Positions 43,361 through 54,135 of a stretch of DNA of 64,000 bases are shown here, piece by piece. Numbering within the stretch: the stretch's first letter is position 1; every line of letters starts with the position of its first letter. The stretch is from Todiramphus chloris collaris (Eukaryota > Chordata > Aves > Coraciiformes > Alcedinidae). The stretch spans positions 360,939 to 424,938 of the forward strand of contig JANVCC010000167.1 in NCBI GenBank assembly GCA_025345505.1. Direction: 5' to 3'. Position numbers and translations under genes: made by a program. Under the pieces are notes generated by a model. That model did not search any database and was not told the DNA's origin. It worked only from the letters and a program-made list of their open reading frames with translations.

Positions 43361-45694
43361 TTTGCTTTGTTGTGCTTGTTTTTAATTCTGAGTGTGGGGT
43401 TTGAATATGGTTAGGATACTACCAGTATATTTATCCCCCCCAGTAACAAGCATGCAGCTATAGTGACTTCATACTGGAGCTGGGTTCTTGCCGAGATATT
43501 ATACTAAGGATTCATGACCCGAAAAAAGTCGTTGGGAAATCAGACAGGACACTGCGTGCCACTGCACTGGTCTTTGGAAAGGAGAAACTAAAATTGAGAC
43601 TCTGGCTGTGGAGGCATCACAGTGTTGGTGGAAGCGTTGTCAGGACGGGACGAAGAGAAGGGAGCTTTGCCACCACGGTTGTGTCACCGTTACTTCTCAA
43701 GGCAAGCGTTGTCAGCCTGTTGTAGCGAAGCCATTTGTCATCTGTGTCCTCTTCAGTGGCTTGGAATAAAAGTCACTTTTACAGGCTGGCAGACAATCAA
43801 GTGAACTCATTGACTGTTGCAGTGAAAAATGCACTGTAGCCAAGGTTGTGTTCAGCCTTTGTTAGCTCTCCTGTGAGGAAATGGCTACATAGCAACAAGA
43901 TCTATTTGCAGAATTGTTTGTTTGCTTTGTTTTTTCTCTTTTTTCCTTTTTTTTTGTCATCTTCAACGAAGGTTGTGTTCAATGCGTGCTGCTGCAGCTT
44001 GTGCTGCCCTTGGATTCCGTTTCCCCCTGCATTAAAAGTTGAAGTGGCTTTAGTTAGAACCCCAAAGGCAATAGTGATGAGTTCTCTTCTTGTCTATCGC
44101 GTCTGTGGGCAGCCTGAAAACTTTTCTGCCTGTTTGTTTGTTGGTAATACATGCAAATTATTTTGGGAATGTATGTGGGAGGAGGTTTCTGCCACCACAC
44201 GAATCCTCTGCACACAGCCATCTCTGAAGATGAATGAAAGAAATCTGCGTGTCGCCGAGTCTCCTTGCGGTTTCCGTGCTGCAATTAAAACATAGATGCC
44301 TTTAATTTGCATTTTGAAAACATTCCATCCATTCCTTCAGTCATGACATAGTGTAATAGCTAAAACTGCTCCTTGTTTTTGGTTTTTTTTTCCTCTCTTG
44401 CTGTGCCCACGAGGTTAATTTCCAGGAGTGGAATCGCCTCCTGTACGAGATGAAGCTCATGCCACACTTCATGCAGTTTTCTCTACTGGAGTGAAGACAG
44501 GGTGATTAATGATGATTATCAGCAGCTTCTCTTGCACTCAGAAGAATGTTTCACACTCAACAGAGAGTTTAAATAGGTAGCAAAGGTGTGCGGTCAGGTT
44601 CGTTCAAGCGGTTGTGTTTTATTCGCTGGTTTTTACTAGTCTTCTTTAGAAGAAGTCTCCTCCTGTGTGTTGGTTCCTTTCTACAGAAAAATGGAGGGGT
44701 TTATCTTGCTCTGCAGGGGTAATGGGGGAAGGTGACCTAGCTGTGAGAATCCTCCTTGTCTCCTGATGCATTCAGGAAGCACCACCAGCTCAGAATAATC
44801 TGGGACTATGTAGGTAATTGCCTAGAAGAGATGATGGCTATCGAAGGGGCGAAGGGTTGTGCTTCTCACTGACTGGACTCGATCCTTGAAACGCAACTGC
44901 TCATACCTCTTCCTCCTCAGTTGCTGTTATTTGAGATCCTTACATGGTGGCTGATGTCCTCTTCTAGGAGAGTGAGAAATCCTTTTGCAGCTTGGCCTCA
45001 TGGGTAAGAAGCCAGATCACCACTCCTTCCACCATTGGAATTTTACTGAATCACGTTATCTCTTTGTCTCTGCCCTGTATTCCATGCAGATTTCAGGAGA
45101 AGGCAACACTGGAGAGAGGCTTACTCACAGGAGTGTCTACTAGCATGGGATCTGTTGGCATGATCAGTTGGAAGGCATGAATTCCCCCAGAGACACAAAC
45201 ATCCCCCAGATTTGTCAGTGTTGTTCAGTTGCGTGAGTGTTTGGATTTAATTAGCGCTGCTTAAACTAAAGCATACATGGACAAATGTTGGTCTTTTCTG
45301 TTCCTCGTGGAATCTTTTGCTGGCAAATTTTGTATATGTGTGCTGTGGTTTTTCACCATCGGCAAAGTGTCGTAGCCTAGCCTGTGCATCTTGTGTGGAT
45401 GAACTTGCACCTTGGGAGTATCAAAGTTTGTTCATTCCTCTAAAATCCTGCTCCTAGTTATGTGTCACAGTTGGATTCTTAGGGGTTAGTCAGAGAACTA
45501 ACACTGATAGTTCAGGGAAGTTACTTGTAGTCTCTGCTGTTGCTTTTTTCTCCCCTTGGGTGTCTGCTGATTTCTTGTGAGTGTGGCTCCTGGGCTGCCT
45601 CTCCTCCCATCGGGTAACACAAGATCTTTCTTGAGTCATGGATGGTGAAGACTGCACAGAGCAGGAATTACCTTCAGCGCTGTGTGCTTTCATT
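43361..45694. other. Unassigned 2.3-kb stretch holding a coding-like segment
   Basis: CR1-free. It holds the candidate exon at 44411-44494 (separate entry). A 149-codon frame at 43846-44295 has no recognised domain, a Phe-rich stretch from a T tract, and poor coding character. The part 44280-44600 has the look of slowly changing non-coding DNA (balanced, no decay signs), but this needs alignment to other birds. Confidence 0.35.
44411..44494 (+). CDS. Possible short (terminal) exon, unknown gene
   Basis: A coding-like segment of 27 codons ends in TGA at 44492-44494 and includes 'QEWNRLLYEMKLMPHFMQ'. Points in favour: most codons end in G or C although flanks are AT-rich; the residue mix is protein-like; a pyrimidine tract (44383-44404, T and C with 'ctctcttgctgtgccc') lies just before; and possible AG acceptors stand at 'cccacgag' (44412) and 'tttccag' (44424). 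If the second is used the exon begins at GAG TGG. Against it: short length, no homologue recognised, and the other exons are not in view. This may equally be a conserved non-coding element or chance. The strand and frame are as read; the gene is unknown. Confidence 0.25.
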   Translation, partial: EVNFQEWNRLLYEMKLMPHFMQFSLLE

Positions 45695-46310
45695 TGTGGC
45701 CAAGGGTTAGGGCTGTGCCAGGCAATAGACAAATGACCGAAGCTCTCCATTAACTCCCCTCCCTTCCCGAAAGGAGAGAGGCTTATAAAGGCAACTAAAA
45801 TAGCTTTAATGAAAATAGCAATAAAATGAAATATATACAAAACCAGTATCAAACCCAACCCCCTGATGGCAATTCCATCACTGTCACCACTGATACCATG
45901 GAGCAGGCACCGGGGAAGTCCCAGACTGGACTCAGCAGCAGATGGAACCAGATTCAGGTTTCAGATTCTGGAACTGGATTTGGGAATGCCTGAACTGGGA
46001 TCAAAGGCAGAACAGACAGAGTCCTCCTTGGACACTGGCCATTGAAGAACAGCCTGACCCTTATGCTCCATCAGCTTTATACTGGATATGACATAGATGG
46101 GATGGAAGGCTTAGATGCCAGTTTGTTGGTTAGTTTTGGGACACCTGTCCTGTCCCCTCCTCCCTGCAAGTGTGACCTCTTCCAGTACCCTCAATGTGGT
46201 TGGTACACAAGATCTAGCTTGGTCTCTACAGGAGGAAGTATAAGCAAGAGACTTTCTGCATACTTAGTTTGGATACTCCAGCAGCTTTTACTTCTATGAT
46301 ACTGTTCAAA
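45695..46310 (-). mobile_element. Degraded LTR of an endogenous retrovirus (probable)
   Basis: A block of about 600 bases resembles avian ERVL-type LTRs read on the minus strand. It has a TATA box 'gtataaag' (complement of 46075-46082) followed about 270 bases downstream by a poly(A) signal 'attaaa' (complement of 45805-45810), and a right-hand end 'ggccaca' (complement of 45695-45701). The part 'ctttatactggatatgacat' and 'acacctgtcctgtcccctcc' matches my memory of chicken-type LTR U3/TATA regions. I could not find a clear target duplication, so both borders are approximate. No retroviral coding region is next to it. It is more decayed than the LTR at 17495 and of a different family. Confidence 0.55.
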
Positions 46311-47799
46311 CATTTGGTTGCTTTTTCTGGTAAGAATTATTTTCAGGTAATTTAGAAGCCTGCAGTAGGTTTTACAAATTGCTGTTAGGAAAGCATTTCC
46401 CAGGGCTGTTGTGGAAAGTGCCCTGCTGAAGTATTTTTACATCATTTTGGAGGAATCGAGTTGTTGCTGCTCACAGCATGTTTGAATCTCCTTTTTTTTT
46501 CTGGTATGAAGTTTCTTCTGCTGCTGTTTCTCAGAACAGTGAGCAGCATTTCATCAGGTTTCTAGACTGACTTTATGGACTTGTGAACTCTTGGACTACA
46601 GAGCATTTCTCAAAAGCCTGTGGTTTTATTAGCAAATCTCTGCAAGGGATTGAAATATTAATTCCCAGAATTTTGGAATCATTAGAATTATTCTTTCATT
46701 ATCCAGGGGAAAAAAAAAAAAAGAAAAGGTGTCCACAGGCCTTTTTCTTTATTTCTTTGTCTTTAATTGCATACCATATGGCAAGTTTGCTGCAGCTTAG
46801 CTGTTCTAGTATGAGAATCAGGTAGGTTTGAGATTCATTTACATAAAAGGTTGGATAATAAACTATTTTTTTCCTGCTGCTGCAAAAGGCTTTCACTCCT
46901 CAAAGCTTAATTGTTTATTTATTTTTCAGTTCCAAAGGACGATGGTGTTTTCCTTCTGCAGTAGAGCTATCTTATATTTAAATCAGCGTAAATTTGTTTA
47001 GCTCTGTGCCCATGTCTGAGAGTCAGGAGGGATCTGTTTTGCATCTGCATTTGTCACACTGATTTCACTGTTGGTAAACAGCCCCTTTCGCCTCCACCAG
47101 TGAGGTCTGAGGTGATAAACGGCTGCCAGGGTGTCATAAAGTTATTAAAACCTCTCCACTTCCCTCTCGATACACAGTGTTTGACAGATTAAGCCCTTTG
47201 AGGCTGTCATCAGGAGTTCTCAAACATCTGAAATGGGAAGGTCCCAGTAGGTGATAATTCTTGTCAGCTACTGATTGGCAGCATTTTTAATTAAGGGTCC
47301 ACCAAGGCCTGGAAAATGTGGACTTGATAATTTCACTTCTATTGTTTTGGGGGTTTTTTTTTCTCTAAAGGACACAAGTAAGACAAAACAGGAATTACAA
47401 AAGCCTTTTTTGGTTAAACAAGCAATTTTCTTTGTAGTGGTCCCATGTACCTTAATAGGTCAGATACTGGGTACTTATTGTAGCTTCTATTTCAATATTC
47501 TTCTCTCCTGATATCAATACTTTGCAGTCCTAGGAGTCACATGACAGCAGGACTGCTGTGGGATGGGAATGGTTGGACTCTACAGCGAGGAACCAAATGT
47601 AGCTGTCATATTTGACTGCGACTAGTATAGCTCAATGTGATGTCTTGGAGATGGAATGTTTTAGAAGGTTTGGAAGTAGAACCATTTGCTTTCTATGAGG
47701 ATGTAGTCTGATGAGAAATAAGGGGCAGGAGTTCCCTGCCTTATCTTCTCAGGAGTAATTGCCATGTCCAAGGTGAGGATAGACCCACATGAACAGCAA
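46311..47799. other. Unassigned 1.5-kb stretch, no gene seen
   Basis: No repeat or exon recognised. The A-rich piece near 46710-46730 (gaaaaaaaaaaaag) is a simple run. The region 46900-47200 has no evident repeat. Confidence 0.4.
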
Positions 47800-47983
47800 G
47801 TAGAACAGTGGGATAGGCTCCCCAGGGAGGTGGTTGAGTTTCCATACCTGGAGATATTCAAGGTGAAGTTGGACAAGGCTCTGAGCAGCCTGGTCTAGTT
47901 GAGGGTATCCCTGCTCTCTGCAGGGGGGCTGGACTAGGTGACCTTGGGAGGTCCCTTCCAGCCCGAGCCATTCTAGGATTCCA
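47800..47983 (+). mobile_element. CR1 LINE, 3' end fragment (sense, type E)
   Basis: 'tagaacagtgggataggctc', 'cccagggaggtggttgag', 'caaggctctgagcagcctgg', 'ggggctggactaggtgacct' and 'gtcccttccagcccgagcc', then 'attctaggattcc'. The 'ctctgagcagcctggtctagttg' end is close to classical chicken CR1 types. Confidence 0.92.
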
Positions 47984-50115
47984 AGTAGCCTTCTTTGAAG
48001 GCTTAGCAGAGTTGTAGGAATGCAAGGCACTAGGCAAATCCCATTCTCTTGACTTGAGGAGAGAAATGCTTGTATCTGAAGAGGTTTGCGACCCTGCTAC
48101 AAAAACAAAACAAAAAAAAAGGGCGTTTCCTGGTGCACGAGTACACACACCCATGCACTGAGGTAGTCTCTCGACCTTTGTCATGCAGGTCACCATCAGC
48201 ACAGCTAGCACAAAATTGCTTCCCCTCTCTCCAGGGTATCAAACCAAAAAATGAAGTGTCAAACCAGTCAGCTGCTTGGGTTTGTTTGGTGTGCTGAATT
48301 CCTGTCTCCTCCCGGTGGGTTTAATCGTTGCTGCCACGAAGAAGATGAATGCCTCCCCCTGCAAGTGCTGACGGCCAGCAGTGCCTCTTCATTAGCTGTC
48401 AGGAGCACAGGACCTCAAGGGCATTGCTGATGCTGCCGACTGAACTAATTTTACCTCTGGTATCTTTTGGAAGGAGTGGGCAGGCTGTGTAATCAAACAG
48501 GCAGTAGCCTCACTGCACGGAGCTGTCTCCGTGCGATTGGATATTGCACTGGAGCAGCTGGGAGTGCCACTTGTTTCCCATCCCAGATCTGAACACACTG
48601 CCATCCTTGTCAACAGAACCATTGCTTGACAATGACAGTAACCTTCTGGACACACAGGCACCCTCTGACTCATTCTTGCCCTGCCAAGGAAGCTGTAACA
48701 ACTCTAAACTGCATTTTTTTTGAAGTGACCCTTCGAATGCCGAGAGTCAGTGAGCCACAGAAATGAAGCAGGCTGAAGTGTTGCTGCTTGTTTCTCAGGA
48801 GGTTAATGGTGAGGGCTCTGGGAGAATGAGCTTTTCCACCTTCCCCAGCAGCTCTGGGGAAGTGCAAGTGTATGACGCGCCTGGAAGAGGTTTTCCTCCT
48901 TCATAGCTTTTAGGAAAGCAAAAACCAAACCTCTCCCAGTCCTACATCCACGTGAAATGAGATGACGGGGCGTGCCACCAAGCCGTTGTGTTGGTGTCAT
49001 AGCAATCTTCTCTTGCCAGGCTCGGTTCCCTACAGGTTGATGCCTTTAACATCCCTCTTAAATGTGGGGTTTGTGCCTTTGTTGTCATGGCTACTGAACA
49101 GCAGCAGGGAAGGCACCCTGTGCCCTCGTGCTCGTGCACGGTTCATTGAGATGATGCCTGCATCCTTCGAAAGGTACGATTTAATAATGTTAAGGAAATT
49201 GCAATTGAATGCATTTAAGCACAACTTAATGATGCTAAAAGAAATGTAAATCTGAAGTAGTGATAGCCAGTGGGAGGGTTTTTTTAATCTTCATACAGGG
49301 GGAGAGAGGCAGGACCAAGATTGTCCCATGTACTTGTGGGGTGATATGAGTAGTTTCTGCCTCCTTTCCTTCACAGGGAAGACTCTGTCGTGATAGCACA
49401 TCTGTTCCAAGGTCAAGATTGGTGTCATTCAATCTCAAGAAGATCTAAAGAACTACCAGAAAATATCCTGTTTATCCTGCAAGGGGTGATGGGGCACTTT
49501 CCCCTTTCAGATGTTGTCCCTTTTCGAGTAGAAGTCCAGCACTTGTATCTGGCGCAGAAGAGTCTGCAATAACTTATTTAAACATGTTTGCTTTGAATAT
49601 AGAAATGTGTCTTTTTGTCCTCCTAACTACAATAGCTTCTGAATGGCACCTTTGAGAGCTACTAACTTTACTCTTTTTTTTAGCTTCCTGTATGTCCCTC
49701 TAGTAGCAATATCAAGAAGTCTGTTTATGTAATATTTAATAATAATTCCATGTTGGATGTTCTGCCCCATTCAGGGCTTCACTTTTTAGCTTGTTTCATG
49801 TTGGCAGTATCCTTGGCATCTCATGGAGCAGAGCTTGAAACAGGGTCCCAAACTGTGAGGTGAGAAGAGAGTGCTGGGGAAAAATCAGGGGCAGGGGGAA
49901 CTCAAGTTGCTTGATAAACACTGTTCCTGAATGTCACAGAATTGGAGATATCCTCAATATCCCCGTTGCTGAAATGGTTTTGGTGAACTGTGACAATGAT
50001 TGCTTTGCTGTCTGCCTCTGCTCTTTCTGTGCTTCAGTTGTTTAAAGATGATTGTACGTGGTTAGACTAAGGGATGAAAGTAGCATTGTAGGAAGAAGTG
50101 AGACAGAAATGTTAT
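47984..50115. other. Unassigned 2.1-kb stretch, no gene seen
   Basis: CR1-free. Frames of 60-98 codons occur on both strands (for example sense 48962-49249) without recognisable domains. GC content rises around 48300-49150. Conserved elements or exons of a neighbouring gene are possible but none could be read. Confidence 0.4.
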
Positions 50116-50495
50116 GTTTAGTCTGGAGAAGAGAAGGCTCTGGGGAGACCTTCTTGTGGCCTTCCAGCATCTGAAGGGGGCTACAAGAAAGCTGGGGAGG
50201 GACTTTTTAGGCTGTGGGACAGTGATAGGACTGGAGGGAATGGATTAAAACTAGAGATAGGTCGATGCAGGTTAGACATGAGGAAGAATTTCTTCCCCAT
50301 GAGGGTGGTGAGACACTGGAACAAGTTGCCCAGAGAGGTGGTGGCAGCCCCATCCTTGCAAGTGTTTCAGCCCAGGTTGGATGGGGCTGTGAGCAACCTG
50401 CTCTAGTGGGAGGTGTCCCTGCCCATGGCAGGGGGGGTTGGAACTGGATGGTCTTTAGGGTTCCTTCCAGCCCTGACAATTCTATGATTCTATGA
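50116..50495 (+). mobile_element. CR1 LINE, 3' portion (sense, type E)
   Basis: 'tttagtctggagaagagaag', 'ctctggggagaccttcttg', 'gacatgaggaagaatttctt', 'gagggtggtgagacactgga', 'ctctagtgggaggtgtccct', 'ggttggaactggatggtctt' and 'cttccagccctgacaattct', with tail 'atgattctatgag'. The most complete type E 3' end in the window. Confidence 0.95.
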
Positions 50496-50541
50496 GAATC
50501 CAAAGATAGTGTTACCCAGTGGGGTGTTCTGTTGTACAGAT

Positions 50542-50727
50542 ATCACAGAATCACTCAGGTTGGAAAAGACCCTTGGGATCATCGTGTCCAACCATTAGCC
50601 ATACTCCACAAGTTCACCCCTAGACCATCTCCCCCGACACCACATCCAAGCAATGTTTAAACACATCCAGGGATGGTGACTCAACCACCTCCCTGGGCAG
50701 CCCATTCCAGTATTTCACTACCCTAAT
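50542..50727 (-). mobile_element. CR1 LINE, 3' end fragment (antisense, type F)
   Basis: 'atcacagaatcactcaggtt', 'ggaaaagacccttgggatca', 'tcgtgtccaaccattagcc', 'agggatggtgactcaaccac' and 'ctccctgggcagcccattcc'. The tail end faces the tail of the sense copy 46 bases to its left. Confidence 0.93.
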
Positions 50728-51624
50728 ATATCTGCCAGTCTTCTGCAGTAACACTGGTAGTAGTGATGAAATAATAATGAAATTACCATGCTTGTTGCCA
50801 TTTTTGGCAAGAACTTCTGCAGATGTGAAAAGAATCAATTAAAATGCATATACCCCTGTGGTCAGGGAGCTGATGGCATCCCACTTATGATGCTAGGAAA
50901 GAGAGTAGGTGAGTTGCTTGAAGCTGTCTGGAAAGCTGGTGGAGCTGACCTGTGATGCGGGAGGCAGAAAAATGCAGGTAGTGAGCTTCTGAAGCCCTCT
51001 CATCTCTGAAAGTAGTGGGAAACACAAGCTCTGGTTGGTTTAAAGGATGGCTTAGCCAAACAGCCTCAGAATACGGTGCCTCCTAGTGCCTGGGTCATTT
51101 CCACAGAAATCGGATTATTTTCCCAGAATTTAGAGATCTTAAGGCAGATACGCTTTGTGTTTTTTCATGTGCTTGGGTGTTGTTGCCCGACCTGATCCTT
51201 CACCCTGTGGCTGTGGTGATAAGATGCAACATGGTCTTCACCCAGTACTTCTGTAGAGTCTCCTCTTCCTCCTTTTCCATTACTGATCTTTAGTTAAAAA
51301 TAAAGGGTCATCATTCTTCTTTTTTCACTTTGTATTAGAGAAGTGTGACAAAACTTTTTAAGCCCATGGTGAGTGCAAGGACCTCACTTGTCTTTGTTTC
51401 TTGGCATAGGTGTCAGATTTGAGGCTGAAAAGTGGAATTTCTACCTTAGATCTACTAGTTTCACAGGTCTATCATGTTACTAGTACGTGGTGCTGGTGGG
51501 TTATTCAGTATGGTAAAAGCCAGGTTAGCCTGAGTCCTTCAGTTGACAGGAAATGGAAACCTTTCTGTGACACCTGAATGTCTTTGCCCAAGGTGACATT
51601 GTCTCATCTCTCCTTGTGGACTAG
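50728..51624. other. Unassigned sequence, no gene seen
   Basis: About 900 bases without recognised features. Confidence 0.4.
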
Positions 51625-51718
51625 TAGGGACATGGTTTAGTGGTTCTGGCAGGGCTGGGAGGAAGGTTGGACCTGATGATCTTGAAGGGCTCTTCCAGCT
51701 CAAACTATTCTATGATTC
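51625..51718 (+). mobile_element. CR1 LINE, terminal 3' stub (sense, type D)
   Basis: 'tagggacatggtttagtggt', 'aaggttggacctgatgatct', 'gaagggctcttccagctcaa' and tail 'attctatgattc'. Severely 5'-truncated. Confidence 0.92.
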
Positions 51719-51999
51719 ATAACTTGTCCTGCTACCTCTGGAGATGGAAATCTCTGTTATGTCTTCTTTATAAAGCAAACTTGTGAAATCTTGGTTTTCT
51801 GCACTGTGTTTGACATCCCTGGTGTATTCCTAACTTCAGTCTGTGGTTGCCTTTTATTTTCTGGAAGCAGTAACAAGGAGGAACATGTAATTGATGCACA
51901 TTTGTGAAAAGGTAGCTTCAAACTCCCAAGCATGAAGTTAAACTGCCAGGTCTTAAATGAAGCCAGTCTGCAATTTATGTGATGATTAATGAAGGCATA
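51719..51999. other. Short unassigned sequence
   Basis: Nothing recognised in these 280 bases. Confidence 0.4.
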
Positions 52000-52860
52000 A
52001 AGTCAAGGAGCAGGGCTTGACAGTGTTACGTTGACTTCTGCTGCAGACCAAACAGTCTCTGCTGTGGGAGGAGGAGGAGGAGGACCGCTGCTTTGGGTTG
52101 GAACAAGCTGTACCCAGCAGCCAACGGTGAAGAATGCCTTCTTCAGGGTGATCCCAGAAAACACGACAGCCTGTATGCCAGCCTGGAGGAGGGAGAAGGA
52201 AACCACCCAGAGAAGGGTGATCTTTGTGGCTTGCCAACTGCAGCCACAGGGTCTGAGGGGAAGACACCATCTGCTGCCATTTGGCACAGCTCAGCTGCAG
52301 GAACACAGAGCACGTTATTGTCCTCAACCTTGGCGGGTGGGCGCTGGCAGCATGCCTGCTGGGTTTCTGTCTTCAGCAAGAGATAGGAGCAGGAGGGACA
52401 GGCTGGTGAAAGACCAGCTGCATCTGTGCCTCGCCTGCTGCAGTGGCTGAGTGATGGGGGAGAGGGACGAGGGTGCCTCGGACACCCCACGCTTCACCGG
52501 GAGCAAGTAGGTCCTGCTGGCTTGTGGGGCCAACAAGGGGCTCCCAAACTGTGGTGGAATCATCTGCCTGTCAAAGACAATAATACCATTAAAGCTCTTA
52601 GTAATGTTAGAGGGGTGGTAACAGGAGATTTACTTGGGCTGATAAGAGAATGACCTTACTGAGCAGCCCCAAACAAGATAAGCTACACCAAGGGGCTGGT
52701 TTCCCTCAGGGCACCAGCAGCATCATGCCTTCCAGCTGGTGACTTACAGTCATCTCTACCTGGGGACCTCATGTTCTAGGGGCAGAGAAGAAGAGAGCAG
52801 GGGCTTTCAGAAGAACTTCAGATAAACTGCCTAAACCACCAGAACATCTTTCTCAGGGGT
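52000..52860. other. GC-richer unexplained segment with overlapping open frames
   Basis: This block is GC-richer than its surroundings and starts with a (GGA)6 tract (52067-52084). Sense frames of 139 codons (52031-52450) and antisense frames of 94 and 115 codons overlap through it. None has a recognised domain, and the best sense frames have no good initiation context. It carries no CR1 3' end or LTR ends. Candidates are a decayed, more 5' part of a retroelement, an exon of an unknown transcript, or a CpG-poor GC patch. Confidence 0.35.
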
Positions 52861-53026
52861 GTAAAAAAAAAAAACGCTAACATCTCAGTTATGGGAATAA
52901 AATGGTGCAAAGGGGAGTGAGTGCGTTTTTAGCAGTAGGCAAGACAAACAGTACAGCCAAGGTGAGAGAGACAGTGGTTGGAGATAAGGAGAGTGAATAA
53001 TGGATTTAAACACACCAAAATAGCCC
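52861..53026. other. Short unassigned sequence before the minisatellite
   Basis: Begins with a 12-base A run and has no other recognised feature. Confidence 0.4.
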
Positions 53027-53208
53027 AAGTAGGTATAGATATACCAAAAAGGTATGAAAATAGCAAGTAGGTATAGACATATCAAGTAGGTATAGACATA
53101 TCAAGTAGGTATAGACATATNNNNNNNNNNTAGACATATCAAGTAGGTATAGACATATCAAGTAGGTATAGACATATTAAGTAGGTATAAATATCCCAAA
53201 AAGGTAAG
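53027..53208. repeat. 19-bp minisatellite interrupted by an assembly gap
   Basis: Units of 19 bp with the theme 'aagtaggtatagacatatc' start at 53065, 53084, 53103, 53141, 53160 and 53179. Degenerate units start at 53027 and 53046 and a partial unit at 53198. The gap of 10 N (53121-53130) sits where unit 53122 is expected, and the array is exactly in phase across it. The array is AT-rich and probably collapsed or unresolved in the assembly, so true copy number is unknown. Confidence 0.95.
53121..53130. other. Assembly gap (10 N)
   Basis: Ten undetermined bases inside the 19-bp array. It is the only gap in the window. Confidence 0.99.
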
Positions 53209-53351
53209 GAAAGGGGAGTCCTTATATCAGAGGAATGTGAAATAATTTGGGCCGTGCCTTTACTATTCCTTTCTCAATGGAAAGGCAAGTTAAGCTATGG
53301 TAATGGCAAAAGAACAGACAATAGCTTTAGTATAAAAGTTTATAGGATAAA
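53209..53351. other. Short unassigned sequence
   Basis: Nothing recognised between the minisatellite and the AT repeat. Confidence 0.4.
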
Positions 53352-53397
53352 GTATATGGTGTATATATATATAGTGTGTATATGTATATATATATAG
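53352..53397. repeat. AT/GT-rich microsatellite
   Basis: 'gtatatatatatatagtgtg' followed by 'tatatgtatatatatatag': imperfect alternating purine-pyrimidine repeat about 150 bases after the 19-bp array. Confidence 0.9.
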
Positions 53398-53811
53398 TTT
53401 ATAGTATAAAGCTGGTTTGTGCAAGGTGTGCATGCTGAATTGCATTTGCACCTGAAATGCTGAGAGAGAATCCAGGCAGGGAGAGAAGCCTGCAGGTGTC
53501 ATGGTCCTGTGACTGACAGAAGCACGTTTAGCTCCCATCTGTTCCAGTTTGAATGATGCCATCGCAAGGGTCAAAGTTTTGGCAGTGAATGGAGGTTGGA
53601 AACCATTGCCATTTTTCAGCTGTTCCAAGATTTTTCCCTTTCTGGATGTCTGGTTTTCTGTTTAACGTGTGTTGCTGCAGGTGGTGGTTAGCTACAAAAG
53701 TTGGATGAAATGAGGTTCTCCTGGCTATTTCTCCTCCTTCCACTGCTGTGCTTGGTAGAAAGATGATGGAGAATGGGAATAGTTAGGGAGGTATTTGGGA
53801 TCTTAATCGTT
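53398..53811. other. Unassigned sequence, no gene seen
   Basis: About 410 bases without recognised features. Confidence 0.4.
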
Positions 53812-54135
53812 ACTGATATCTGAAGAGTGCGTGTCAAGTGGAACGGACTGATCTCTTTTCTGTGGTGCCCTGGGATAGGGCAAGGAGCAATGGTCACCAG
53901 CTGGAACACAGGAAGTTCCGTCTCAACATGAGGAGGAACATCTTCACTGGGAGAGTGCCAGAGCCTGGAAGAGGCTGCCCAGAGAGGTTGTGGAGTCTCC
54001 TTCTTTGGAGACTTTCCAACCCCCCCTGGATCTGTTCCTGTGTGGGCTGCCCTGGGTGACCCTGCTCTGGCAGGGGGGGTTGGACTTGATGATCTCCAGA
54101 GGTCCCTTCCAACCCCCACCATTCTAGGATTATGT
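53812..54135 (+). mobile_element. CR1 LINE, 3' portion (sense, type A)
   Basis: 'ctgatatctgaagagtgcgt', 'gccctgggatagggcaagga', 'ggaagaggctgcccagagag', 'gttgtggagtctccttcttt', 'ggttggacttgatgatctcc' and 'cttccaacccccaccattct'. One frame is open over the whole ORF2 end. Similar to copies at 27122 and 24471. Confidence 0.95.

Noticed and set aside
43846..44295. 149-codon plus frame as a gene
   Set aside because: Contains a Phe-rich stretch from a T tract, no recognised domain, and poor codon character compared with the short segment at 44411.
53027..53208. Regular short repeats resembling a CRISPR array
   Set aside because: Units of 19 bp are directly contiguous with no spacers, and the genome is that of a bird.
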